DNA of 64,000 nt from Homalodisca vitripennis (Eukaryota > Arthropoda > Insecta > Hemiptera > Cicadellidae). Shown piece after piece: positions 24,109 to 43,520 of the stretch (positions are counted from its first letter, which is position 1; each line of letters starts with the position of its first letter). The translations under genes and the position numbers were made by a program. The notes under the pieces were generated by a model, which was given only the letters and a program-made list of their open reading frames with translations, had not been told where the DNA came from and ran no database searches. The DNA lies in assembly GCF_021130785.1 (NCBI RefSeq), contig NW_025778826.1, positions 1 to 64,000 on the forward strand. Reading direction: 5' to 3'.

Positions 24109-27100
24109 CTTAACCAAGTAATATTCTCTAAAATTCTATTTGATATGGTTTTACTTAAGCTTATGATGATCTGTTAATATTTTTAACGTCTGATTAATAC
24201 TGTACCTATTCGTCCAAAAGAAACGTTTTATTTAGATACCACATTATACCACATTTGAATCATTTAGCAAGAATTATACTTGAAAAAAGTTCGCTGGACT
24301 GTACAAGTTTCATTGTTGTTGTATTTTTAACTGTACACTTTTAGAAAGTATTAAGCATTAAGAATTAGATATAAAAGTTTCTATGTAACTTTTACTATAC
24401 ATTTAAGGTCTGTTATAAAACCAAATTTTAAAAATGTAATGTTCTCTGAGGTATGATGTATATTTCCTAGATAAGGAAACAACACAAAATCAACTATAAG
24501 AAAACGTACTAAAAAGGAAATAATTTACAATGGCCATAAATATACACTTGGAACTGTCTTTTGATCCTGACCACAAGGCAAAAACTTCCTTAGCGTCGGA
24601 AATATTGTTCACAAGAACAAGAATTGCCCACACAGTTGTAAAGCTTAATAAATGTAGTGCAAAGCCCCGGGTAACTGCTAGTAAATAATATTTCTGAATT
24701 TAATCCACAAACCTATGATACCGCAAAAGGGACAATAAGGCAAAGATGAAGTTATTGGACATTTCTAGCGGCGGAGGATTCAAAGCGACAAGCGGAAACG
24801 ATCCAATTACCAGGGGATTTAGCTGACGGCCGGTAGCAGTAAATCTTGCCTGGCATTGCTGTGTGCCCCACTACAACTACCACAGTTGTCTTTTCGGTTT
24901 GCCTCATAAATAATATAGCTATTGCAATAAATTAACTACTATGACTGATAAAAGCAACATCAAGAATTAAGAATGTTTTATAGAACACTTATTGATACAG
25001 TACGTACTGTATTAGTAGTGTAGGTTCCAGAAACTATTATTACAAGTACAAAAATACATCACTTGTAACACTGCATTATTTTGAATATGTACTACGTACC
25101 TACAACTCATCTTCAGGTAATAGGGTAAATAAATTCATTTATTTTCAGATCTATTATATCTTTATTTATCTTAACCTAGTACCTGAAGATAAATTCTCTG
25201 AGTTTTAAATGTATATCGTACAAATAAAGCAATGAAAATTTTATAGTATATTAGTTATTATTCTTTTTTTTGTTTTTTTAATTTTGACGGGATTTATTTT
25301 ATAAAATTATAGCATCCTGCAACAATTTGATTGAGCAGCCTCTTCCATCTTAACTTTTATTTATTCTATGAACTCCTATACCGTAAAATTGCGTCTTTCA
25401 ATTGACCTCTAAATGGTGAAAAACATGGATATAATAATCTGGCATAATTTCGCTCTTTGACAAAGTTCAACAACATGTACTTTATGTAACAGTAGTATAT
25501 CTCTAAAGACATTTTGATTTTAGAATGCGATAGATTCCGGAAGTGGTATATCAGCATTTTTCCTTAGTATTAGTTTAGTGACACATACAAGTTTTTATTA
25601 TAAAAGAGTCTAAAGATTTGTATGCAATCTTCAGAAGGTCTTGTCGAAGTACTTCAAACGTAATCTTTTGTTTGACGTAACACTATTTGTAGTGTGCAGT
25701 TGACTCATTAATGAATAACGCTATAGGGGCAATATAGCCTCAACATACAGAGTCGAAGATATATTATTGTAATCATTATTCATTATTTCTATATTATCGC
25801 GTGAGTTTTTTGTATTACTTTATCACTTCAGCTTTAAAATTTTCATTACACATCAATTCAAGTAAAATTTATTAGGATATTTTCTCTCTTATAATTAAAC
25901 CCCGAACTACGTTGAAGGCTTTGAAAACCTTTAAAATAGTAAAAATCCCTTGTATAATTCCTTGCAAATAGTGGTTCTGCTATTTTGCTTTCTCCAAATA
26001 TGACTAATAAAGTTACTTACTCTGTATGGCACTCCTTTAAAATTTATACATAATTTTGAAATCGGCACTGTATTCAGTGCGTACTTAATCAAATTTGCAT
26101 TACAATACAGCATAAAACACTAAATACGCTCGAAGACTTTAACACTTCCGAAAGTGATCTTAAACTTAGTTTACACTTACATACACAAATTAATAAAGTA
26201 TGCATATCTTGTAAATAATATTTTCAAAGAGATTTAGCTCCCTGAAATTGAAGGTTCTCTCTTGGATTCATTATTGCGCCATTGTGGTGTTAACAGCGTA
26301 TGTAGTTGGAAGACACAGTGGACAAGGGGTGTATACGTTGGGCCTTAAACTTTGTCTGTAACTGCAGTACTTTGTATCATAACCGTTCAATAACCTTCAA
26401 TATATTCTTTATTCTGTTAAGACAATCGCACATTTCCTCAAACAAAGAGGACAACACTAGAATAAAGCTTAAAAAGGAATACTGCTTAAAATCGTATACT
26501 ATTGAATATTAAAAGAAAATTTGTACTTTTAATTCAATAAATCACTCTTTAAATATATTTCATTACAGAAATTCTATATAAAACGCTTCTGTGTTTATAT
26601 TATTAACGATGCATGAAATGCTTATAATTATATACCTGTAATTGTGAAATGTAAATATAATTAAGACTGCTATAATATATGTTACAATGAGATCGTATAC
26701 TTGTTGATATTTTTGAGTCAATATGCAACAACTGGTTGTTATAGGTAACTCATGAATCCTATATTTATAATTATACATCATTCTTTCTATCAAACCCCCT
26801 TCTTATACGAAAATCATAGTTCTAACTGCAGAAATCTTGATGTACTTTTAAATCTTTTTCTAAGAAATTACCTTTGAGGATTATTTAAAATAATGTTAAA
26901 GTGTCTAATATTTTTCTTAGTTTCATTCATTATGTTAATTTTCACTCTGTTTTTAAACTTTCACCAATCAAAAGAGCTTCATAGTTTGGGTGATGAAGGT
27001 AACAATAGTTCAATAACACATCAATCCAGATATGCGGGAAAAGTCCTGTTTCCTCCACAATATTTTGAATGTCAAAAGCAAAGTTAATATTAGTTCGTAA

Positions 27101-28387
27101 AAAATATTATTGTCGTGCAAATAAACTTCAAGTTGCCTATTTAAAAAAGTTTCCCATTTTTGTGTGGTGTCAAAAATACGACAGTATACTTTGATTTAGG
27201 ATTTTCAAAAGGCAAATCAGTATTTAACTTAAGACATATTCTTGTTCTGAATATCCAGTTTTTCTTATTATATCACCATACGTGAGACCGAAGAAGATAA
27301 ATACGATCGCTGACAGAAAATCTAAGCAGCTGAGCACATGACGGTATTGTATCGGGCGTTCTATGGCTCCTGTGGCGTTTAATGTGCATATTCTATGCGG
27401 TTATTGTTAACGGCAGCATCTGCCTCAGGCTCCATTCAACCTGGTTTCATGTCTTTGTGTTGCCTACATTACACAACATAAATTAATTACTGCCAGGCTT
27501 TGTTTAGAGTGTATGTAGTCAACTTCATTACTGTGCTTGTACTAACTTATACAGTAAAAAAAAAAACCAACTGCTTGTATGCAGTGATTGTACAAGCATA
27601 GTTAAAATATTTACATGACAATGATATCCTATATAAAATTTGTATTTATTTTATTTTCTTTCATTGTTAAGAAATTATTTAACCGAGGTAAAATCTGCTC
27701 GTATTTAGACTAAAAATTTCTAAAGGTATTACGTGTAAAATATACTGCTTGCTAGGCACTCAAACTACTAACATTTACTTAGATAAAAGTAGTTAAATAA
27801 AGATATATTTATTTTATTATATTTTCTTATTATTATACAAGCATTTGCTATCATCATCGCTCAAGGAGATAAACAAATTTAAATCTCTACGTCTATTTGT
27901 CTGTCTGTTTAATGTATGTTTTTTGAAACGATATTTCTAAAATAAGTCGACTGTTTTATAAATATATCAAGTTTATAGACGGAAGTTTTATTAAAGCTTC
28001 ATTTTCATATAAGCAACATTTAAGATTGATGGTATTAGATTTCTCTTCGTGGGAATTGGCTGAGTGGTAGTGAATATTACTTTATTGGTTTTTTGGTAAT
28101 AATGATAGGAAACAAAAAATTGAAAATAAATAAAATATTCATTCAAAATAATTATAATAATAATGAGATAAATGCAAATATAAAAAGTGTAAAGCTAATG
28201 TTTAAATTTGGTGAAACTATTTAATTTCAGCGTACTCTTGCGTTGCAATACCCTCCCTAGCTTACAAAAATTATTATTACTGTAACACGTCTATAACTCG
28301 TCCATTTAGTGAAAATGTATGATTGTATCTTAAGGCAAGATATATTGAGATAAATTTTTATGTACACTCATTGTTTGAAGCTCGTTT
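24109..28387. other. no gene seen; AT-rich intergenic DNA
   Basis: Short frames only (for example 26893-27087, 64 codons with a hydrophobic start) and none with a recognisable motif. A GC-richer patch at 24560-24900 ends one block in GGGTAACTGCTAGT (CTAG at 24678-24681). A diffuse match links 27400-27540 with 39310-39470. Confidence 0.55.
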
Positions 28388-28445
28388 TCGACGATGGAGG
28401 ATAGTGAAGGACACAGCACATTTCCATCGCTCGATGATGAAACTT
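28388..28445 (+). repeat. fragment similar to the Penelope-like terminus
   Basis: GACGATGG.GGAT.GTGAAGG.CACAG followed by CATCG.TC resembles 21634-21685 of the Penelope-like element, including the bases of its 42 bp left extension. This suggests the extension is genuine element sequence. Confidence 0.4.
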
Positions 28446-28837
28446 AATTTTTCAGTATACCTTAAACTTTGCATGAAACTATTTGTACAAAGAAAAATAA
28501 GGTATATGACGGCGTATTTCCAACCATGAAATATAGCCAAGCGTCATTGACATCGGTATGCTGACCCACTTATGTTCGTCAGCCCTGATTAAGGACATGG
28601 TATTTAGTTGCAAATAGTCATTTTGGTTCATTATTAGTATTAAAATTTTGGAACGTAAAAGAAAAGATCATTTTTACATCAATGCACTTAGTTTTTATGT
28701 TTCGAAAGTACTGGATAATTATAAAAAAAATGATCGTACTTAATAGTTAGTAATCGTATTACGGAAATTTAATGATTTATGATCGAAAGATTTGTGGCTG
28801 TATCAATCTTTGAATACACAGAAAGAGTTGTTACACT

Positions 28838-29480
28838 GTTAATCCAACTGGTCGCTCTCGAGGTACCATATTCTTCAAACGAAGCTCACAATTGAATCTG
28901 AGCTCCGCACAGTTCGGTAAATCAAATTTGGGCTTCTCTTGAACCGACTGTTGGCATTTTGCTTTTACATGGGAAGGATAAAAATTTCTGGTGTCACTAT
29001 CATGCATTATCATGTTTTGCTGCCGAATTTTTGTTTCCCAAATCAAGTTGGTTTGTGTATAAAATTGTGTAATTTTGATCGTGTTCAATCTTTGTTATTC
29101 ATTTATCAAGTACATTTTGTTGAATATTACGTTTATTGATTATAATGTTTAGAAAAATTTACCTCGTTGTATTTGTTTGTAATTTCAGTTCTGAACATGT
29201 TAGTTAAGGTCAGTTATCTCGTAAATCATACATTTTATTAACTAGATTAAAGATAGTATATACCAACGTGCTGGACTCCCATTATGACCCAATGGGTCGG
29301 GTGTCATCAATAAATTTTAGATATGAGGAATGGTTGTATTGTACCAATAGACACACGGCACCAGACACCTTATTATAGAGTGTTGTTGGGATTTGTATTA
29401 TTATATCGATGTAACATAGCTTTCCATGTTGGTACCCACTCCCAAACTGTTGTTATACATAGTGGTATTCCTCAATGAAA
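28838..29480 (+). repeat. dispersed repeat family B, copy 1 (longest)
   Basis: Its first 130 bp match 61608-61735 (core GAAGCTCACAATTGAATCTGAGCTCCGC). Its later part matches 34500-34690 (GTGCTGGACTC.CATTATGACCCAATGGG, then TTGTTGGGATTTGTATTAT). Unidentified interspersed element, at least 600 bp long, with no coding sequence found. Confidence 0.65.
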
Positions 29481-30506
29481 ACCACCGTGTGATATAAATT
29501 TCACTCAAAAATAGTTCAAAGCAAAAATTAGTTTGTAAGACAAAATACCACGTTCATCTTTCTGTATACATTTTATAAAATCTTGAAAACCAAAACTTCT
29601 AAAAAGGCAATTCACCAAATTTTTTCTTAATTAATGGTTGATTGAATGTCAATGTTTAGGTTCAATTCCAGTTCAGATGTAGAGACGATGAGTCCTTTTT
29701 GAGATTTTCCGTCAACACCTTTTTTGGATCTCTTCAGAAAACATGAATCCAGATTCAATGAGTTACATGTATGACAGTGTTAGATTTTAGAAGCTATGCT
29801 GAAAGAAATATAAACTGTAGTTGAACTCGAGATCTGGTATGATTGATTGATCATACCAAATATATATTTCAAAGTATTCAGAAGATTCTTTTAATATTTA
29901 CGAAACAGGTAATTTGAGTACAAAAACATAATTTGATACTTCACCCAATTTACCCGAATAATTCTTTTTAAACTGTCAATGGCGCTTTCACTTTAACCAT
30001 ACAAATAACAATTAGTTTATCTTAATTAAAGCAATACTACTACGCCTTATTGTGATTACATAGAATTCACCAATCAAACCTACATTAATATGGAATTTCT
30101 TTGTTTTTGTGTTGGCTTGTACTTTTAAGTTTTAATAAATCTGTTGATTTACACAGTTATGTCCTTAATTATGTTTTTGATTTGTTACAGTTTTTGTGTG
30201 TAATAATACGTTTGAAAGTCTAGAATCTAAAGAAATTATTAGGTACCTATAGAAAAAAACTCCATTTTATAAAAAGCGAAATTCCACACTATCATATTTG
30301 ATTCCATTCTTACATAAAATAGCTTTTATAAGAAAGATATTACGTTCCAATCTTTATTCAATAAAACGTAGTTGTGTTTGTCTCATATTTTAACATTAAA
30401 AGTCGAAAAATCAATAGTTATTTAATAAAAAGAAATCCATAAGGGAACTAAAAAAAATATTCAATGCGAAGCCTCTCTTCGACTTAATGTCATACATTGC
30501 CACGCG

Positions 30507-30510
<4 letters not shown>

Positions 30511-30584
<74 letters not shown>

Positions 30585-30602
30585 TGTGTGTGTGTGTGTG
30601 TG

Positions 30603-30638
<36 letters not shown>
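30511..30638. repeat. (TG)n microsatellite
   Basis: About 128 bp of TG with three breaks (extra G or T). Reading frames of alternating Cys/Val or Thr/His across it are artefacts. Confidence 0.95.
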
Positions 30639-30640
<2 letters not shown>

Positions 30641-31180
30641 GTGTGCTACTCAACTACGTATCAAATACTGGACCATTGTACTGAAATTTTATTTAATTAC
30701 AGGTAATTAACACATACATATATTCATATTTTATAATTGTCTGCAGACTACCCAGTGGTTGTTAAAACTCTCTTAAAACTGTATTATACATAATATTTAT
30801 GAAATTGACTGATTCAGCAGATAGTGTGTTTTTATTCACCTGTCAAATTCAATAATAATAATTAAAATATTTAAAGAAGTGATAGTAAATCTGTGCTATT
30901 ATTAACGTGGCAAATTCGGGCAACCTTTACAAAATACGTGCAGAAGCTACTTCTTTGTCTTGGTTTTCTTATATTAGGATAATTCGGAACTAAGCCCTCT
31001 TTAGACATGGTGTTTCACTATGATCCCAAAATAGTTAGGTATTAAAAAGAAAAACTAGAATTATTCAACAAAATATCATGTCAGATCATGAAACATTTCA
31101 GAGATATTTTTAAAAAGAAATTCAATCTCCGAATTCAGAGCCATATGTTTAAACTTAAATATAAAATGGATTAAGATATT

Positions 31181-31275
31181 GGAATGCATTTTAGTTACCG
31201 TACAATATTTAAGGACTTTTTGGAATGCATTTTAGTGATCATACAATATTTATGGATTTTTTGGAATGCCATTTA
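31181..31275 (+). repeat. 41 bp tandem repeat, 2.3 units
   Basis: GGAATGCATTTTAGT starts at 31181 and 31222, and a partial GGAATGCCATTT at 31263, all with 41 bp spacing and matching intervening sequence (ACAATATTTA.GGA). Confidence 0.7.
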
Positions 31276-33676
31276 AAAACGATATGTACATTCCGTCCAT
31301 GTTTGCGGGCAACGAAATTGCGGGCAAAACCACGGATAACTGCTAGTTTTATACTAAAAGTTCAATTCTCGGATTAGGAAATCAAGTACTAAATATTATA
31401 TATGACTTAAAAGTTTTTAAATGCTCTCTGCCACAGAACGTGTTCAAAAATGTGCAAATATACTTGAATGAGATAACACGCATATGACGCTGTAATGTAA
31501 TTTTTCACACAAAATACTGACAGTGTACTTTGTGATCTATAACACTTGAATTGTGTAATACATAATCTTCCGTATTCAATATTTCTGTAAGGCTTATTAA
31601 TTAAATATTTAGCAGTCCTTATAAAATATGTGGACTAAATGTTATTATCTCGGAGACAAATATTATTGTTTTATATTGACATAGTAATGTTCCTTAGTAA
31701 GCTATTACGAGACTGTACCATTTACATGTGTGGTTTTTGATGGTCCTACAGATATAAAATTGGTAATATATTTCTTTATTTAATTTAGAAGTTGATATGA
31801 CTGATGGCAAAATTCATGTATCAAATAGTGAAGTGAAAATAAACACTATCTTTGTTGTTATCTCGTAGGCTGATTAACAATTACATAGATTACGTTTTTC
31901 TTTAATGTTCAAATAAAGCTAAACAAGTTACCTCTAAGAATTTATGGTAACTTTAGTACATATTTTAGTAAAAACCTGAATCACCACGAAAAATGATGTG
32001 GTTAACGATACTTCTTTATGAAATCTCCCTCTCTAGATTTTTTAGGAAAGTAGGCTGGGGTTTGTAGATTAAATTATTACATAAAAATGTCTCTTTTCTC
32101 ATGCATTAAATATAACATTAATTTTTTGACTTTATTTTTCTATTTAGAATATATTAATAATTTTTTTAATGTTTACTTTAGGTTAACTTGTAGTTTTGAG
32201 GTTAATTATATTTTACACTACTAAAAACACATATTGTTTATTACACGTATTTGTGTAGATACTTGTTTTCTTTGCCATGACCACTATGAATATTGTATGA
32301 CCATATATTGAATTCCTTATTATTAACCAAATATTTTTAAGGAAAAAACCGATATTCTTCTCATAAATGAGTGCGGAAACGAAAAAGAATCGGAGGCTGA
32401 ATTGATGAATTAAGAATATGTTTTTAAATAAACGCTACAGTTTAAATGAGCGATATATTTACTCATAGTTGAAATAAATTATAATAGTTTCCTAATTATT
32501 TGAATAGCATTCACCCAAACAAGAAAAGAATTATTCGGTATCATTTATATGTTGGTTTACAAGAGATTTAATACATTTTCAGTAGAAGGTAGAGACAGAC
32601 CATTAAGGCTATTAAAATAAAAATAATTAATTTAATTGTTATTGTTATTAAAATTTATGTTCATGTAAATAAGGGTTTTTTACGTATTTACATGATAAAT
32701 TACTTGATTCCAAAGGCTATAATTCTACGTAGTTAAAACTAGAAATTGGTGTTTTGCAATTAAAGGAGATTTTTGAGGCTTTCTTACCGAAAATTTGTTG
32801 GAGATTGGAATGCAAAGTGCCAAACTATTTCAGAAATAGAAGTTTTGTTAAATTTATGTTACACGAAACAAAGTTTATCATTTACATTACTGATAGCGGA
32901 CTGAATAATGTCTAGTGCAGATATAATGTTATCCTGTTAACATCGGAGAATGGAACAATATTTCGTGCGTAGTTGATTTGATACGACACTCCATTCCTGC
33001 TCTTAATTTATGTATCTTTACTTCAATAGCCTGTGGCTAGTAAAAGTTGTAATGTTTTTAAATCAATCCAAAAAGATTTCACACTTAAACGATTCCAAGT
33101 ATTTATTTGCATAATTTTAGTGTTCTAACAGAACGTAAAACCTGTTAGCATTAACATTATGGGAAGTAATACAATTATACTGCTCTTTCCCCTAATAATT
33201 AGGAAACAAATGATTCACAATTAATATATATTATTGAATACAATATATATTTATTTAGAGCACTTACGCAATATCAGTCCTATCCTATGCTAGGATATAT
33301 AGTTTTCTACGTAGAGGTTTAAACGTCTGATTTTATATTACTTGTCCATTTATGCACCGAACATATTCAAGCTCTACACAATGAATAAAGTAGGCATCAA
33401 ATATATGCTGTGAAAACTAAAGCTCCCTAACAGTGTTGTAAAATCAAAATGGTAACATATTAACAATTTTACCATTTTGCTTCCTATTACTTGTTTTATT
33501 CCATTCATTTCTTCAATTACGTGATTTGATTACTGGTTTGCAGTTAGTTTTAAAGGACGTCTATTTAATAACGCTCATTGCTGAAAACAGCTAATTTATT
33601 GAAGAATATTGCTTGTGCCGTGAAAACATAATCTTACCTCCTCCATTACAGTTTTACTGATATTGAAGTTCGAGAA

Positions 33677-34100
33677 ATGGCTTTTAATGCTGAACAAATA
33701 TTGAAATGTTGTGCGTGGGCTATTGCTTTTGGCACAGAAGCTAATAGACAATTTCAGGTTACCTACCCAGGAGTTGAACCACCTAGCAATCCACCAAGAA
33801 CTAAGTGGAAAAATCATTTGTTAGAAATTGGAAGTGTCGTAAAATAAATAATCTAAGGGATCAGTTGAGGACAGAGAAGTATTAGTATGCGCATTAATGC
33901 TCTGCTCTCTAGATAAACCGAAATCACTAAGAAAGATTGAACTTGAAACTGGTGTTCAAACTTCTTCAATACGGAGAATAATTAAGAAAAACTAAATTAA
34001 AATTTACAAATGTCACCTAATCCAAAATCTTCTTGAAGATGATCCGGACAGGATAATGGAGTTTTTTCCCGTATTATTGAGTCACATGGGGTAGATCCTA
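33677..34100 (+). pseudogene. transposase relic with DUF4817-like N-terminal domain
   Basis: A 56-codon frame from the ATG at 33677 stops at 33845. The similarity resumes in shifted frames at about 33868-33992 (helix-turn-helix-like part with RKIELETGVQTSSIRRII) and about 34010-34090 (LLEDDPDRIMEF). The order NPPRTKWKNHLLEIGSV, then TG.QTSSIRRI, then DPDR..F is that of the DUF4817/HTH leader of arthropod mariner-type transposases. No DDE catalytic part follows: 34100 onward is T-rich and then repeat family B. A dead fragment. Confidence 0.6.
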
Positions 34101-34339
34101 ATTGACATACTCAATTTGTTTTTTTTTTTCAGATTGGTCCATTTTCTTACGCAATGGTACTGTAAATAGGCATAATTATAATTATTACAAGACCGGTAAT
34201 CCACACATTTCTTAACAGAATATACTCAAGTCAAAAGAAATTACTGTTTAAGACGCTGTCAGTTGTAATGGGGTATTAGGTTACGACATTTCAGACAGTG
34301 ACAATGACTGGGAATAGGTATGAACAGGTTTTAATTGAG

Positions 34340-34760
34340 CAAGTTTTGCCTCATTTTATGGTGCGAGAAACGGATCAAGTAGATTATGTTTATTTATTCA
34401 AATGTTTAGGCAATTTTTATCTCGTTCTGTTTGATTGTAAATTTAGTTTTGAACATGTTAGTGAAGGAAATTTTTCTCGTGAAACATATAGGTAATTAGT
34501 AAGAGTGAAGATAGTATCTACCGACGTGCTGGACTCTCATTATGACCCAATGGGACGGGTGTGATCTATACATCTTAGGTATGAGGAGTTGTTGTATTTA
34601 AAAAAATCAACGCATGACACCGGAGACGTTATTATAGAGCATTGTTGGGATTTGTATTATCATTTCAATGTACCATAGTTTTTATATTGGTACCAATTCC
34701 CATATGTTGTTATGCATACACATACATTTATATATGTTGTGGTATTCCTGTTACGACATT
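34340..34760 (+). repeat. dispersed repeat family B, copy 2
   Basis: Matches the second half of 28838-29480, from TTTTGAACATGTTAGTGAAGG (about 34448) through the CATTATGACCCAATGGG block. TACGACATTTCAGACAGT occurs twice here, at about 34282 and 34753, a possible internal or flanking duplication. Confidence 0.6.
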
Positions 34761-36790
34761 TCAGACAGTACAATGATTGGGAATAGTTTTATATATATAT
34801 GTGCTTCTGGAAACGGTTAATTGCCACTGGAAGATATTCCGATCTACTGATAAATTTCAAAATAATTAATTTAAAGTCTAATTATACATTTTTATGTTCT
34901 TAAGTTGGAGATTGAAGCAATTAGAAAAAAATATAAGAATTTATCTCTGGAAATCTTTAAGGTTTTAATGAGTAGCTCCAACTATCTCAAAAAATCTTAT
35001 TTTGCCCAGGTTACTGGAATTGTTCGTTGGTTTATAGTCTTAAAAATATTTAAATTATTTCATCAATTTAAATGTGTCCTCGTTCTACACTCTTAAATAC
35101 GTTTTGTCTTATTTTTAATTTAGTTCTACTAAGCAACAATGCCCTAATACTTTAAACTATATGAAATAAATTACTACCTTTCCTTACTCTAGTACAATGC
35201 ATGCCCATCTTATATTTCTTTACTTATTACAACTGCTGCTATAACGTATTAAAAACTATCTCGTCTGAGATAATAATTGAGGTATATTATAATTTTATTT
35301 TCCTGAGATATTTAGCTTACTAATAACAGTACAAAATCAGACATATAGTTTTGTTTGATTACAATTTATATATGTAAAGCTTAATAGCACAAAATACCAA
35401 ATATTAAAACGGTTTTATTTTTGCAATATTTGTAAAACAAATAAATTGCCTTAATAACAAAACCAAATAAATGATTATAAGTAACGCAAATATATGAAAA
35501 GCTGGAGTAGTCGTGTTATGTGAAATATAAGTCAATAAGATGGAAGCCAGCAATCAGCACTGGGAGCTGAGGAAGTGCTGACACTGTGCTGATGAATCGT
35601 TCTTGTCATATTTGTACACTTACACCTACTGCACTGCTCTAGTTTGGAGCCGCTAAAACCTTTGAAATAGTAATTTTAGTATTTATAAAGTCTTACTACG
35701 TGACGCTTAATAAATAATCGTATTTTATAGTATAAAATTAATGTTAAATATTTTATAATATTAATATTGAGTAATATGTAACCTATTTTAAAAGATAAAA
35801 TAAAATTCTAAAGAATAATTCTAACAAATAATTTATATGCAGACTGTCCCAGAACAACAACCTAATATGTGCCTTCCAGAGCGCGCAATGAGATGTTATA
35901 ATTGTTAGATTAGTTTTACCGCATTCAATTTATTGAGCATTCCTCAAATAAAGGGTCAACGGTTGAATATGTACAAGTTTACGTTCTCATAAATTCAACT
36001 TGTGCTTTGCAGCTAAATATGTAAAAGCAAGTCGTAAAAATATATTAAATCTAGGTTGAAGGCATACATTTAAATATATTTTTACTATTTCTTATTGCCA
36101 TTTCTAAATTCTGGCCAAATGTATTAGTACTATAATTAGTACTATATTTTAACAATCCTCTTTCCCATATCATAGTTTCTATAATTGTTTACTTCAGCGT
36201 AATGCATTACCCTGAGTAGAATGATTTTCAAACATTACGATGGTTCAAATGCATAAAATTTATTGTGGTGCAGGATAGCACAGTCGTGTACATTGATTTT
36301 AATGTTTTACATCCAAATTTCTAAGATAAATTTACTACCGTAACACACTTATCATGTTTTCAACGTTTATCTCATAACCGGATGGTTTTATTAATATATT
36401 TTATAACTACAGTTGTTATTCCCATTTTACAAAACTGCCGTTAAAGGTTGTTTCATTGACATATCTCTCTATATTAAAAGCAACTATCACACATTCGATA
36501 TCTCGCTCTTCTATAATTGTCCTATTTGCCAATAACCTAGAAAGTTTAATTTTAAGGACAGTATGGCTCATGATTTAAATACAAAAAGTTAAGCATTTTC
36601 ATTAAGATAAATCATCTATGAATAAGATTAGAGCAACTAGAAAAACTATATTTTGTTTATTGAGTTTTCGATGTTCTACAAAATATAAAATTTGACACAA
36701 GCGTGTCACAAAGAAAACCCATCTATATGGGTTAATGAAGATGCAACCTCAAAATAATATAAATAAATACATAAATAAATATATGTATAT
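34761..36790. other. no gene seen; AT-rich intergenic DNA
   Basis: No frame above about 63 codons and no recognisable motif. Nothing else supported. Confidence 0.55.
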
Positions 36791-36793
36791 ATG

Positions 36794-42628
<5,835 letters not shown>

Positions 42629-42975
42629 GTTAACAGTAGATAGTAATATGGGGTTCCTGGCGCACTTTCGGAGCCAACCGAAAAGCAATGTAAAATACTG
42701 TTCAATGTACCATAAAGGAAGCTGAGAAATAACACAGCAAATCTCAATGAAAAATTAACCGAATCTACAGTCGTTCGTCTCCAAAAGCGATCGGTACATT
42801 ACTCTGTGGAATGAAAAATTAACCAAATCTGAGCTTCTACTTTCTTAAGCTGTGCTTTTGTAAAATGTCAAATCTGCTACGAATAAAGGATTTATCTTAA
42901 TAAAATTTAATCAATTTAAAACATTTTTACTAAAAAACATACTTTAATAAAAAACTTTTCTACTAAATAAACAAC

Positions 42976-43520
42976 ATGAACTCACCAAGCTCTCTACAAT
43001 TTCTAGCATTAAAACAGTGCAACAAAGATGAATTCAGTGAATTGCCGGTTTATTCTCAACAACAGTTGATACCGTCTTTAAATGAAACAGAATTAAAAGA
43101 ACTTGTAGAGTCTTTTGCAGAAAGAACGAAAACTGCACACGTGTACACACAAAAAAACGAAAAAAATAAGGGGATTATATATTTAATATAATTACGAAAG
43201 ATATTGAAAAGAAAGTAAAAAATAAACAAAACAGAGAGTTTTCATCGTTTTTTTTATGACATTTTTCCCATATTATACGTCCTTTCAAGATAATCAAGAC
43301 TTAATTGATGAATTTCTTAGGAATTTTTGTGAGTATCAAGATTTATCAACACAATTCATTAAAGAGCATTATAGAATTTTTCTTATAGAATATAGCCACA
43401 TTTTGTGTTGAAACAAAAGGTATTACTGTAGATAATATTCCATGTGATTCCTATGAAGAAAGACACCAACTATGGTTATCAAAACAGTACTATGACGTGG
43501 GGAGGGACTGCAAGTTTTAG
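42976..43520 (+). pseudogene. TIR-encoded protein, left copy (frameshifted), unknown function
   Basis: The start ATG at 42976 follows TTTTCTACTAAATAAACAAC, a displaced form of the element's start-site motif. The first 60-odd residues (MNSPSSLQFLALKQC...) are in one frame. Coding-like sequence continues in other frames to the stop at 43518-43520, giving about 180 residues in all, and ends with a Cys/Glu/Trp-containing segment (about 43400-43517). Frame breaks fall at A7/A7/G4, T8 and T5 runs whose lengths differ in the right TIR copy. I recognise no domain with confidence; the opening is vaguely F-box- or SOCS-box-like. Being in the TIR, it is present twice per element. Confidence 0.55.

Noticed and set aside
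27400..27540. Repeat pair with 39310-39470 (GGCAGC.TCT.CCTC.AGGCTC core)
   Set aside because: Similarity is short and diffuse by eye; not strong enough to annotate as a family without alignment.
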